In this document: piece after piece, positions 26,243 to 34,678 of the stretch
How the letters are laid out: every line of letters starts with the position of its first letter
Position numbering within the stretch: position 1 is the first letter of the stretch
Assembly (NCBI GenBank): GCA_041905795.1
Contig: JAYRKL010000018.1
Span: forward strand, 1 to 64,000
DNA length: 64,000 nt
From: SHVO01 sp041905795
GTDB taxonomy: Bacteria > Pseudomonadota > Alphaproteobacteria > Rhodospirillales > Rhodospirillaceae
Direction of reading: 5' to 3'
The notes under the pieces: model-generated
The model's database searches: none
The model's input: the letters and a program-made list of their open reading frames with translations, nothing else
What the model was told of the DNA's origin: nothing
Position numbers and translations under genes: made by a program

Positions 26243-28308
26243 GATTCTATGGTCTTTGGGGCGGTGACTCGCGAGGCCTTGCGGTACAGGACATAGAGGA
26301 TGGCGGCGAAGGCGGCGAGCCCCAGAACGGCGTCGAAGGGCTTGAAGTCCTCGCCCACCAGCGCCAGCGGCGCGCCGCGGCCGGTGCCGACGATCAGGCC
26401 GGCCAGCAACACACCGAACAGGCTTTCGCCGACGATCAGGCCCGAGGCCATCAGCACGCCCATGCGCCGCGCCGCCTCGGCATTTGGCTGGCTTGCGATA
26501 CGGCGCTGGTAGATCCGGCCCAGGATGGCGCCCGCCATGACCGGCAGCGTCACACCCGGCGGAAGATAGATGCCGATGCCGACGGCCAGCGGCGGCAGAC
26601 GCAGCCAGCCTTTGCGGCCGAGAACGCCGTCCAGCAGGATCAACACCACGCCGACGGCGGCGCCGGTGCCGATCAGGCTCCAGTCCAAAGTGTCGCCGAG
26701 CACGCCGCGGGCCAAGGCCGAGATCAACGTGGCCTGGGGCGCCGGCAACGGCTGAGTATCCGGTCCGCCCGCGGGCCGCGCCACACCGGCAAAACCATAG
26801 GCCTCGTTGAGCAGGTTGAGGACCGGCGGAATGATCACCGCGCCGGCGATGGCGCCCACCACCAGCGCCGCCTGCTGGCGCCAGGGTGTCGCCCCCACCA
26901 GTTCGCCGGTCTTGAGGTCCTGAAGGTTGTCGTTGGCGATGGTCGCCGCCGAGAACACGATGGTGGTGACGAACAGCGCATAGGCCACCAGATGCGGCCG
27001 CGCGGCGTCGCCGGCGACGGGCAAAGCGAACAGCGCCAGCAACAGCCCCGCCCCCAGCACCGCCAGGATTCCGACGCCGGAGACCGGGCTGTTGGAGGAC
27101 CCGATCAGGCCCGCCATGTACCCGCAGATCGCCGAGATGAACGCGCCGACCACGAAGATATAGGCCAGCGCCAGCAGCACCAAGGGCAGGATCAGCTGGT
27201 CGAGGGCGCCGCCCTTCATGAACACGATCAACAACACCGCCATGGGCGGGATCAAAGCGACCATGATCGCGCCGACGACGCCCATGGGAATATCCTGCTC
27301 CACGCGCGCCACCACCGCGGCGGCCTGGGTGCGGCGTGCGGCCAGGGCCGACGTGATCCCGTGCATGATCGGCGCGATCAGTTCGCCCAGTTTCCACAGC
27401 GCCGCGACGCCGATGGCGCCCGCGCCCAGGAAGCGCACCTGGCTCGCCCACACCCCGCGGGCGGCCTGCGCGGCCTCACCCGGGGTGGATTGCAGGGCGG
27501 TCAGTACCGGCGTGGCGATGCCCCAGGCCATGGCGAAGCCGATGAACATGGCGAGCCCGACGGAGAATCCCACCAGGTGCCCGGCGCCGATCAGCGCCAG
27601 GGACAATCCGGTGCCGGCGCCGGTGGCGCTCTTGCCGATGCGGAAATAACCCGAAAGCTCCTCGACGAACAGGCGCGCCGCGGTCAGGGCGGCGAAGGCG
27701 CCGGCGGCGAGCGAACTCCACACGATGGTGGCGAGGCCGGCGCGGGCCTCGGCCGCGCCGGCGCGCGAACCGACGCCCACTTTCAGGACCTCGGCGGCGG
27801 CGACGCCCTCGGGATACGGCAGGTTGGACCCCACCACCATGGCGCGCCGCAGGGGGATGGAGAACATGACTCCGAGGATGCCGCCGGTGGCGCAGGCGCC
27901 GAAGGATTCCCAGAACGGGAAATCCGTCCACCAGCCGACCATGATCAGGCCGGGCAGCACAAAGATGATGGCGGCCTGGGTGCCGGCCGCCGACGCCACC
28001 GTTTGAACAATGTTATTTTCGCGGATGCCGGCGTCCTTGAACGGCCTGAGCAGGGCCATGGAGATCACCGCGGCGGGGATCGAGGTGGCGAAGGTCAGGC
28101 CGACCTTGAGGCCCAGGTAGACATTGGCGGCGGTGAACAGGAAGGTGATGGCCACCCCCAGCACCAGCCCGCGCAAGGTGAGTTCGGTTTCCGTCTGGTC
28201 CTGCACATGAGTCTTCACCGGCCCGTCCCCTTCCCGCCTCTTCCGCGCCCAACCATAGAACGCCGTGACGCCGGGGACAAACCGGGGATCGCGCGTGAGG
28301 GTGTTCAC
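26239..28308 (-). CDS. OPT family oligopeptide or metal-chelate transporter
   Basis: Large integral membrane protein of 689 residues with many hydrophobic segments. The N-terminal ELTLRGLVLGVAITFLFTAANVYLGLKVGLTFATSIPAAVIS is characteristic of the family, as are the later NLPYPEGVAAAEVLKVG and QDLKTGELVGATPWRQQ. Substrates of the family are peptides or siderophore-metal complexes; which one cannot be told here. It is the first gene of a minus-strand operon that continues into dedA and glcDEF. Confidence 0.9.
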   Translation of the reverse strand: MNTLTRDPRFVPGVTAFYGWARKRREGDGPVKTHVQDQTETELTLRGLVLGVAITFLFTAANVYLGLKVGLTFATSIPAAVISMALLRPFKDAGIRENNIVQTVASAAGTQAAIIFVLPGLIMVGWWTDFPFWESFGACATGGILGVMFSIPLRRAMVVGSNLPYPEGVAAAEVLKVGVGSRAGAAEARAGLATIVWSSLAAGAFAALTAARLFVEELSGYFRIGKSATGAGTGLSLALIGAGHLVGFSVGLAMFIGFAMAWGIATPVLTALQSTPGEAAQAARGVWASQVRFLGAGAIGVAALWKLGELIAPIMHGITSALAARRTQAAAVVARVEQDIPMGVVGAIMVALIPPMAVLLIVFMKGGALDQLILPLVLLALAYIFVVGAFISAICGYMAGLIGSSNSPVSGVGILAVLGAGLLLALFALPVAGDAARPHLVAYALFVTTIVFSAATIANDNLQDLKTGELVGATPWRQQAALVVGAIAGAVIIPPVLNLLNEAYGFAGVARPAGGPDTQPLPAPQATLISALARGVLGDTLDWSLIGTGAAVGVVLILLDGVLGRKGWLRLPPLAVGIGIYLPPGVTLPVMAGAILGRIYQRRIASQPNAEAARRMGVLMASGLIVGESLFGVLLAGLIVGTGRGAPLALVGEDFKPFDAVLGLAAFAAILYVLYRKASRVTAPKTIES

Positions 28309-28328
28309 ATCCCGGTCATGCGGACCGG

Positions 28329-29753
28329 CTATTCGGGCTGACGCAACGCCTTGAAGGCCGCCAGCGCCCGGTCGCGCGCGCCTTTATGATCGACGACCGG
28401 CGCCGGATATGTTCCCCCAAGCTTCACATTGGCGTCTGCAAGGACCGAGGACGGCGCCTCCCACGGCGCATGAATGTGCTTGTCGGGGAGTGCGGCGATT
28501 TCCGGCAGCCAACGGCGCACATAGGCGCCGGCGGCGTCGAATTTCTCGCCCTGCAGCACCGGGTTGAACACGCGGAAGTAAGGTGCTGCGTCCATGCCGC
28601 AGCCCGCCACCCACTGCCAGCTGCCGCTGTTATTGGCGAGGTCGGCGTCCACCAGGGTATCCCAGAACCAGGCCGCGCCGGCCTGCCACGGCTGCAGCAG
28701 ATGTTTCACCAGGAATGACGCCGCGATCATGCGCACGCGGTTGTGCATCCATCCGGTGCGCCACAACTCGCGCATGCCGGCGTCGACGATGGGATAGCCG
28801 GTCCGGCCTTTCTGCCAAGCGGCCAGAAGCGTCTTGTCCTTGCGCCAGGGAAAATCGGCGAAGTCGGCGCGCAAGGGTGCTTCGGGCATCGCCGGAAAGT
28901 GGAACAGGAGGTGATGCGTGAACTCACGCCACAGCACTTCCCGCTGGAAGGCCGCCACGCCGGAGGCGGGCTCCACCCGGCCGCATTCCGCCCATAGCTG
29001 GTGCACGGAGATCTCGCCGAAATGAAGATGCGGCGACAGCCGGGACGTTGCGGAGACGCCGGGGATGTCGCGCGCCGCGGCATACCTTGCGATGTCTTCC
29101 GCGAAGAAATCCGCCCAGCGCTGCTGTGCGCCGGCCTCGCCCGGAATCCAGGCGGCGCGAAGGCCCTCCGCCCAGTCGGGCGCGGTGGAACGCAGATTCC
29201 AGGACGCCAAGGTCTCGGACGCGAGCGCGGTCGGCATCCCGGTCAGTTTCCGGGGAGCGGCCCGCGCCGGCCGCGGCGTCTGCTTGAAGGCGGCGTTGGC
29301 AAACGGCGTGTATACTTTGAACGGTCCACCGCTCTGGGTCTTGAGGTCCCAGGGTTCAAACAGCAGCGCGCCGTTGAAACTCTCAACCTCGAGGCCGCGG
29401 GACGCCAGGTCTTTCTTGAGGACGCTGTCGCGCCCGATCGCCGCCGGCTCATAGCACCGGTTCCAATAGACGCCGCCGGCGCCGGTTTCAGCGATGACCT
29501 GGTCAAGCACGGCGGACGCACGGCCACGGCGCAGCACCAGCGGCGCACCGAGCCTAGCGAGCGCGGCGCCGAGGCGGTCCAGCGATCCGTGCAGCCACCA
29601 GCGGCTGGCGCCCCCGGACGGCCATGCCGGAGTCTCGTCCAATATATAGAGCGGGATCACCGGCCGCCCCGCGGCGGCGGCGGCGCTCAGGGCCGGATTG
29701 TCTGCCAGGCGCAGGTCCTGGCGAAACCAGAGAATGAGAGGCGCAGAACTCAT
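28329..29753 (-). CDS. phrB: Deoxyribodipyrimidine photolyase
   Basis: Photolyase/cryptochrome family protein of 474 residues, repairing UV cyclobutane dimers with light. The N-terminal alpha/beta domain starts ILWFRQDLRLADNPAL. The FAD-binding domain shows SRLSPHLHFGEIS, REFTHHLLFHFP, GRTGYPIVDAGMRELWRTGWMHNRVRM and the ending NPVLQGEKFDAAGAYVRRWLPE. ATG 29753 is used instead of the upstream GTG 29759. The tryptophans and FAD contacts typical of CPD photolyase class I are present as far as can be read. Confidence 0.95.
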   Translation of the reverse strand: MSSAPLILWFRQDLRLADNPALSAAAAAGRPVIPLYILDETPAWPSGGASRWWLHGSLDRLGAALARLGAPLVLRRGRASAVLDQVIAETGAGGVYWNRCYEPAAIGRDSVLKKDLASRGLEVESFNGALLFEPWDLKTQSGGPFKVYTPFANAAFKQTPRPARAAPRKLTGMPTALASETLASWNLRSTAPDWAEGLRAAWIPGEAGAQQRWADFFAEDIARYAAARDIPGVSATSRLSPHLHFGEISVHQLWAECGRVEPASGVAAFQREVLWREFTHHLLFHFPAMPEAPLRADFADFPWRKDKTLLAAWQKGRTGYPIVDAGMRELWRTGWMHNRVRMIAASFLVKHLLQPWQAGAAWFWDTLVDADLANNSGSWQWVAGCGMDAAPYFRVFNPVLQGEKFDAAGAYVRRWLPEIAALPDKHIHAPWEAPSSVLADANVKLGGTYPAPVVDHKGARDRALAAFKALRQPE

Positions 29754-29808
29754 CCGCACTTTGTAGCGCCGGAAAAACGCCTTCTCCAGCGTCGATCTCT
29801 GCCGGAGC

Positions 29809-30291
29809 CTAGAGCACCTGGTACATCACATAGGCGTCCACGTACCCCAGGCGCGGATGGGCGAAGGCGCCCGGCAGCGTGCCGGCGACCGCGAATCCCA
29901 TGCGTTTCCAGGCGGCGACGGCGTGGTGGTTGGTGCTGACCACGAAGTTGAACTGCATCGCCCGGAAGCCGCGTTCGCGCGCCTGCGCCAGGGAATGGGC
30001 GCACATCGCCTGCGCCACGCCGCGGCCGCGCGCAGCCGGCGCCGTCACATAGCCGCAGTTGGCGACATGAGAACCGCCGCCGTCTTTGTTCGCCTGCAGG
30101 AAATAGGTTCCCAGCACGGCGCCCTGGTCTTCGGCCACGAACACGCTGCGCCCCGGCGTGAACCAATAGGCGAGTGCCCGCGCCCGGTCCCAGTCGCGCG
30201 GCAGGGCATAGGTCTCGCCCTCGCGGATCATCGGCTCCAGGATGGACCAGAGCACATCGGCGTCGGCGTCACCGGCTGGCCTGACGATCAT
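29809..30291 (-). CDS. GNAT family N-acetyltransferase
   Basis: Protein of 160 residues of the GNAT fold. The acetyl-CoA-binding segment CGYVTAPAARGRGVAQAMCAHSLAQAR fits the Q/R-x-x-G-x-G/A pattern (here RGRGVAQ), near residue 85. The C-terminal NHHAVAAWKRMGFAVAGTLPGAF is typical. The substrate is unknown. It starts two bases after the YkgJ-family stop. The long upstream frame is not coding. Confidence 0.88.
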   Translation of the reverse strand: MIVRPAGDADADVLWSILEPMIREGETYALPRDWDRARALAYWFTPGRSVFVAEDQGAVLGTYFLQANKDGGGSHVANCGYVTAPAARGRGVAQAMCAHSLAQARERGFRAMQFNFVVSTNHHAVAAWKRMGFAVAGTLPGAFAHPRLGYVDAYVMYQVL

Positions 30292-30293
30292 GG

Positions 30294-31085
30294 TCAGACC
30301 GTCGGCGCCACATGGGCGGCCAGCTGGGAGATGGCGTGCTCGAAATGCGGCGGCACGGTGCCGGCGATGGGCACGCCGGCGAAGACGTCCTCGCCGGCCA
30401 GCCAGCGCGCCTCGGCGTCTTCGACCGCGAGCGCCGCCAGGACGGCGGCGTTCAGCTCGTAGGCCGCGGCTTTCAAGCCTTTGATCCGCAGCGCGGCGTA
30501 CAACAGCATGCGCACGGCGTAGAGGATATCGGTGTGCACCGCCGGCATCGGGATATTGGGCGCGGCGCCGTTGACGAAGGTGGCGATACAGGCGTTGAGG
30601 TCCACCGACACGAAGCTGCGGCATCCCAGGGGGCGCGCGGCGTAGATCGAACAGGCGTCGTCCACCAGCAGCGGACAGACGATGTGGCTGTTGAGCCGTT
30701 CTTCCATGGACAGGCCATGGGTGCCGGCGCCGGCGGCGCGCATTTTCTCGACCGCCTGAGCCCGGCGGCGGATGGTGCCCGCGACCCACAGGGCCTCGGG
30801 CGCGGTGACGCTGACCAGCTGGGTGCAGCAGGAGGCGCAGCCGCGGCGGCAGGCAAGTTGCGCCTTGGGTACCGTGCGGCTGTAGAGGTCGCCGAGGTGA
30901 GCCATGACGTCGGCGCAGGGTGAGTCCGCCGACGGCTGCGAGAACAGCCGCGCCACATGCCGCACATGGGCGGAAATGGACCGGGGATCGGGGCCCAGAT
31001 TGAGCGGCGCCTCCAGGTACTTCTCGTCTTCCCGCTGCAGGGCGCGGCGTTCCGCCCGCTGCAGCCTGTTGTCCCCCGAACTCAC
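30294..31085 (-). CDS. YkgJ family cysteine cluster protein
   Basis: About 263 residues with a cysteine-rich zinc- or iron-chelating pattern: CRRGCASCC near residue 80, and a later CPLLVDDACSIYAARPLGCRSF. The family (CxxCxxCC) is found as putative Zn or Fe-S chelators of unknown role. The start is uncertain: TTG 31091 or GTG 31085; AAGGA lies about 8 bases before GTG 31085. It is followed at 2 bases by a GNAT gene. Confidence 0.8.
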   Translation of the reverse strand: MSSGDNRLQRAERRALQREDEKYLEAPLNLGPDPRSISAHVRHVARLFSQPSADSPCADVMAHLGDLYSRTVPKAQLACRRGCASCCTQLVSVTAPEALWVAGTIRRRAQAVEKMRAAGAGTHGLSMEERLNSHIVCPLLVDDACSIYAARPLGCRSFVSVDLNACIATFVNGAAPNIPMPAVHTDILYAVRMLLYAALRIKGLKAAAYELNAAVLAALAVEDAEARWLAGEDVFAGVPIAGTVPPHFEHAISQLAAHVAPTV

Positions 31086-31197
31086 GTACAACGTCCTTGT
31101 CTCGCCGATCCCGCGGCCATCCTATCACCGGCCTGTGATTGAGCCACAGCCGGAACGGGAGTACCGTTGCCCGGCCCCGAGCAGGAGGAGCTGCGCC

Positions 31198-31926
31198 ATG
31201 TTCCGTGTCCCGGTCTACACACCCGCGCGCCGCGACGTGCTGCGCCTCGGCCTGCTGGCCGCCGCCTTCCCGCACCAGGGCTTCGCCGCGGCGCCGACGC
31301 TCAAGATCGCCACCGTCGGCGCGGGCCGCATGGGCAGCGCGCTGGGCGGCCTGTTCATCAAGGCCGGTCACCCGGTGATGTTCTCCACCCGGCATCCCGA
31401 GGAACTCAAGGACATGGTCGCGGGCCTCGGCCCCCTCGCCCAGGCCGGAACCGTGGCCGACGCGGTCAAATACGGCGACGTGGTCGTGCTGCTGGTGCCC
31501 TACGGCGCCATGCCCGATCTCGCCAGGGAGCATGCCGCCGCGCTCGCCGCCAAAGCGCTGGTGCTGGATGTCAGCAATCCGATCGTGCCGCGCGACGGCG
31601 ACGTCGGCGCCCAGGCCCGCGCCGAGGGCGCCGGCACCTTCCTCGCGAAACTGATGCCGGGCGCGAAGATCGTGCGCGCCTTCAACGCCATCGGCGCCGG
31701 CACTCTCGCCTCGGCCGCCAACCGCACGCCGGAACGCACCGGCGTGCCGCTGGCGGGTGACGATCAAGGCGCGCTCGCGGTCGCGTCCGCCCTGGTGCGG
31801 GAGATCGGCTTCGATCCGGTGGTGGTCGGCTCCCTTGCGCTCGGCCGGCATCTGATCCCCGGCACGCCCATCGGCGGCGAACACACCGCCGCCGAACTGC
31901 GCAAGATCGCCGCCACCCTCAAGTAG
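31198..31926 (+). CDS. Tat-exported NADPH-dependent F420 reductase-like protein
   Basis: Protein of 242 residues with an N-terminal twin-arginine-like signal (ARRDVLRLGLLAAAF) followed by a Rossmann domain: IATVGAGRMGSALGGLFIKAGHPVMFSTRHPEEL. This resembles NADPH:F420 oxidoreductase and coenzyme-binding domains, with later VVLLVPYGAMPDLARE and the ending HTAAELRKIAATLK. A GGAGGAG lies about 7 bases before ATG 31198. An exported NADP-type Rossmann protein would have to be folded with its cofactor before Tat export. The real substrate is unknown. Confidence 0.82.
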   Translation: MFRVPVYTPARRDVLRLGLLAAAFPHQGFAAAPTLKIATVGAGRMGSALGGLFIKAGHPVMFSTRHPEELKDMVAGLGPLAQAGTVADAVKYGDVVVLLVPYGAMPDLAREHAAALAAKALVLDVSNPIVPRDGDVGAQARAEGAGTFLAKLMPGAKIVRAFNAIGAGTLASAANRTPERTGVPLAGDDQGALAVASALVREIGFDPVVVGSLALGRHLIPGTPIGGEHTAAELRKIAATLK

Positions 31927-31930
31927 CGCG

Positions 31931-32914
31931 CTACTTCTTCGGCAGCAGGCTCTTCCGGATCTTGGCCGCCACGGTGAAGCTGGGGTCCACCACATTGGCG
32001 ATCTCGTATTCCGCCGCCTGTCCCATATAGGTCTGGGCACCGCGTTCGGTGAAGCCGTACTCGTCCATCAGCAGCTTCTGCATGTCGCTGCTGGCGATCT
32101 GGAAGGCTTCCAGCAGGGGACGCGCGCTGCCCAGGATCACGATATGGGTGTCGGTCTCGACCCGCGGCCAGGCGATGGTCTTCTTCTTGACCAGTTCAAC
32201 CTGGAACACGACGTCCATCGACGTCTCGAGGCCGGTCCCCGCGGGCTCGGCCTCGCCCTGGCGGGCATGACCGTCGCCGAGGAACAGCAGCGCGCCCGGC
32301 TCGAACACCGGCAGGGTCACTTTCACGCCCTGCCCCAGATAGGCGTAGTCCATGTTGCCGCCGAAGGCGCCCGGTGTGTTGGCGGCGATCGCCTCCTTGC
32401 GCGCCGGCGCCACACCGATGCACCCGAGCATGGGCCGCAAGGGCAGGCTGATGCCGCCGGGCTGCACGTCGGCCTGGTCGAGGGTGGCGACGCCTTTGGC
32501 CCTGTCGATGGTCCAGGTGAGGCGCTTGGGCTCGCGGTCGGCGCGCGCGGCGATCGACTGCGGTGTCGCGGCGTAGGGCGCCAGCAGGCTGCCCGAATAG
32601 GCCATGGCGCGGTTGGTATCGAGCTTGACGATGGTGACGACGATGGAATCGCCGGGCTCGGCGCCCTCGATATAGAACGGGCCGGTCTCGGGATTGCCGC
32701 CGGGCGATACGCTCTTGCTCTGGAAATCGACACCCGCCGCGTCGATGGTCTTGGTGATCACCGTGTCCCCGGACTTGATGCGCAGAGCCGGCGGATGGGC
32801 GAAGGAATAGGTGGTGTAATAGGTGCTGGGCGTGAAGCGGTGGGTTTCCGCCTGCGCCGCTGTCGCCGCGACCGCCGCGATGGCGCCGGCAAACACCGCG
32901 TGTTTGAAAGTCAT
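31931..32914 (-). CDS. Secreted acetamidase/formamidase family protein
   Basis: Protein of 327 residues with a signal peptide (HAVFAGAIAAVAATAAQA). It is followed by the acetamidase/formamidase fold: SGDTVITKTIDAAG, GPFYIEGAEPGDSIVVTI, LPLRPMLGCIGVAP, GAFGGNMDYAYLGQGVKVTLPV, LLFLGDGHARQGEAE and a late DTHIVILGSARPL. The pattern is clear. The exported location suggests hydrolysis of a small amide in the periplasm. It diverges from the CRTAC1 gene with a repeat-containing region between and converges on the F420-like gene. Confidence 0.88.
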   Translation of the reverse strand: MTFKHAVFAGAIAAVAATAAQAETHRFTPSTYYTTYSFAHPPALRIKSGDTVITKTIDAAGVDFQSKSVSPGGNPETGPFYIEGAEPGDSIVVTIVKLDTNRAMAYSGSLLAPYAATPQSIAARADREPKRLTWTIDRAKGVATLDQADVQPGGISLPLRPMLGCIGVAPARKEAIAANTPGAFGGNMDYAYLGQGVKVTLPVFEPGALLFLGDGHARQGEAEPAGTGLETSMDVVFQVELVKKKTIAWPRVETDTHIVILGSARPLLEAFQIASSDMQKLLMDEYGFTERGAQTYMGQAAEYEIANVVDPSFTVAAKIRKSLLPKK

Positions 32915-32989
32915 GATCGCGTCCCCCGTTGATGCTGAACCCGGCCTCAACTCTGCCCGGCCTCCGGGGTGAGTCAACACTAGTAATGT

Positions 32990-33021
32990 TGCGATGCACA
33001 TAAGATTATTGTGCGATGCAC
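32990..33021. promoter_or_regulatory. 22-bp spaced direct repeat, candidate operator
   Basis: TGCGATGCAC occurs at 32990-32999 and at 33012-33021, start-to-start distance 22 bases, about two helical turns. Each half contains the palindrome-like GTGC/GCAC pattern in the second copy. It lies in the divergent gap between acetamidase and the CRTAC1 gene, next to an AT-rich stretch. Confidence 0.5.
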
Positions 33022-33092
33022 TCTTTTCGCCGCTGCGGCTTACCCGCGGAATCGATTAAGCTCGCCGGACATTCCTTTGAGAGGCTCCGGAC

Positions 33093-34592
33093 ATGCGCAT
33101 CGCGTTCCTGGCCATGGCGGCCGTGCTTTTCCCGGCGGCGGGTTTTGCCGCCGAACCGGTGACTTTCGCCAAGGTCCAACCCGACCTCCTCGCCGGGACG
33201 CACGCCCTCTCCAGCGCCTGGGCGGATTACGACAACGACGGCGATCTCGACCTGCTGGTGGCCTACGGGCACGGCGTGCTCAGGCTGTTTCAGAATACCA
33301 ACGGCGTGTTCACCGATGTGACGCAGAAGGCCGGGCTGATCCCCAACCCCGACGCCAAGGCCATGGAGCCGATCGAACTGCGCTCCGCCGCCTGGGGCGA
33401 TTACGACGGCGACGGCAACCTCGACCTCTACATCGGCACGCGGTTCGCCGGCACCGGCGCGCCGCCGCCCGAGAACCGCAGCTACATGTTCCACAACAAC
33501 GGCAACGGCACCTTCACCGAGGTGGCGCGAGAGCTGGGCGTCGATGCGCCCAAAGCCAGCGTGCGCCAGGCGAGTTTCATCGACCTCGACGGCGACGGCG
33601 ATCTCGACCTCTACGTGGCCGACCGCAACGGCCCCAACCGCATGTTCCGCAACGACGGCGGAAAGTTCACCGACATCGCCGCCGCGGTGGGCCTCGACGA
33701 CAAGCGCTTCACGGTCGGCACCTGCTGGTTCGACATGGACAAGGACGGCGACCTCGACGCCTTTGTCGCCAACCAGGACGGCGGCACCGACGCGTTCTAT
33801 AGGAACGACAACGGCAAGTTCACCGATGTCGCGCCCCAGCTGGGCATGAACCGGCCGGGCCGCGCCAAGGACGAGGGCGGCGTCGGCTGCTCGGTGGCCG
33901 ATTTCGACAATGACGGCAACCTCGACATCTACGTCGCCACCTACGGCGAGGACCTGCTCTATCGCAACAACGGCAACGGCACCTTCACCGACGTCGCTCA
34001 CGCCCAAGGCATCGTCGGCCACGGGCATATGGTGGGCGCCAGCTGGGCGGATGTCGACAACGACGGCCTGGTGGACGTATTCGTCGCGGGCTACCACGAC
34101 AACGAGCCCGACGACCGCCTCTACCGCAACACCGGCAAGGGTTTCGTCAACGTCATCACCCCGGTCATGAATGCCTCCGACCACGGCGTGCAGTGGGCTG
34201 ACTTCGACCAGGACGGCGACCTCGATCTGTCGCTCACCAACGACTTCTCCAAGTCGGTGGCCGTGCACACCCTGGTCAAGAACAACCTCGGCGGCGCCCG
34301 GCGCGGGAAGTCGCTGGAGGTGATGGTGAGGGACGCCAAGGGCAAGTTCGCGCCCGGCGCCGAAGTGCGGCTTTACGACCCCGCCGGCAAGATCCTCGGC
34401 ACGCGCCTGGTCAACACCGGCGACGGCTACAACTCCCAGAGCGTCACGCCGGTGCATTTCGGGCTGGCGTCCGATGGCCCGGTGACGGTGGAGGTCACCT
34501 ACATCACCGCCAAGGGCCGCGCGGCGCAGAAACAGACCGTCAAACCGGCCGACTTCATCGGTAAAGTGCTGACCGTGACGCAAAAGCCCTGA
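33093..34592 (+). CDS. CRTAC1-like secreted FG-GAP/VCBS repeat protein
   Basis: Protein of 499 residues with a signal peptide (FLAMAAVLFPAAGFAAE) and seven Asp-rich calcium-type loops, for example DYDNDGDLDLLV, DYDGDGNLDLY, DLDGDGDLDLY, DMDKDGDLDAF, DFDNDGNLDIY, DVDNDGLVDVF and DFDQDGDLDLS. They fit FG-GAP beta-propeller repeats. The C-terminal region (ASPIC/UnbV-like) has GAEVRLYDPAGKILGTRLV and VHFGLASDGPVTVEV. Such proteins are secreted, with adhesion or signalling roles. A direct-repeat element lies upstream. Confidence 0.88.
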   Translation: MRIAFLAMAAVLFPAAGFAAEPVTFAKVQPDLLAGTHALSSAWADYDNDGDLDLLVAYGHGVLRLFQNTNGVFTDVTQKAGLIPNPDAKAMEPIELRSAAWGDYDGDGNLDLYIGTRFAGTGAPPPENRSYMFHNNGNGTFTEVARELGVDAPKASVRQASFIDLDGDGDLDLYVADRNGPNRMFRNDGGKFTDIAAAVGLDDKRFTVGTCWFDMDKDGDLDAFVANQDGGTDAFYRNDNGKFTDVAPQLGMNRPGRAKDEGGVGCSVADFDNDGNLDIYVATYGEDLLYRNNGNGTFTDVAHAQGIVGHGHMVGASWADVDNDGLVDVFVAGYHDNEPDDRLYRNTGKGFVNVITPVMNASDHGVQWADFDQDGDLDLSLTNDFSKSVAVHTLVKNNLGGARRGKSLEVMVRDAKGKFAPGAEVRLYDPAGKILGTRLVNTGDGYNSQSVTPVHFGLASDGPVTVEVTYITAKGRAAQKQTVKPADFIGKVLTVTQKP

Positions 34593-34678
34593 AGGTGCGG
34601 CGGGTTCGGGGGTTTTCGCGTTTATTTTCACGGGTTTGACGGTCCGGGCTCTGATATAACCGCGGGCCCGGTTAGACT

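Noticed and set aside
33093..34592. Repeated GACAACGACGGC-like units taken as a tandem DNA repeat or CRISPR
   Set aside because: They are irregularly spaced codons for DxDxDG calcium loops of a beta-propeller protein.
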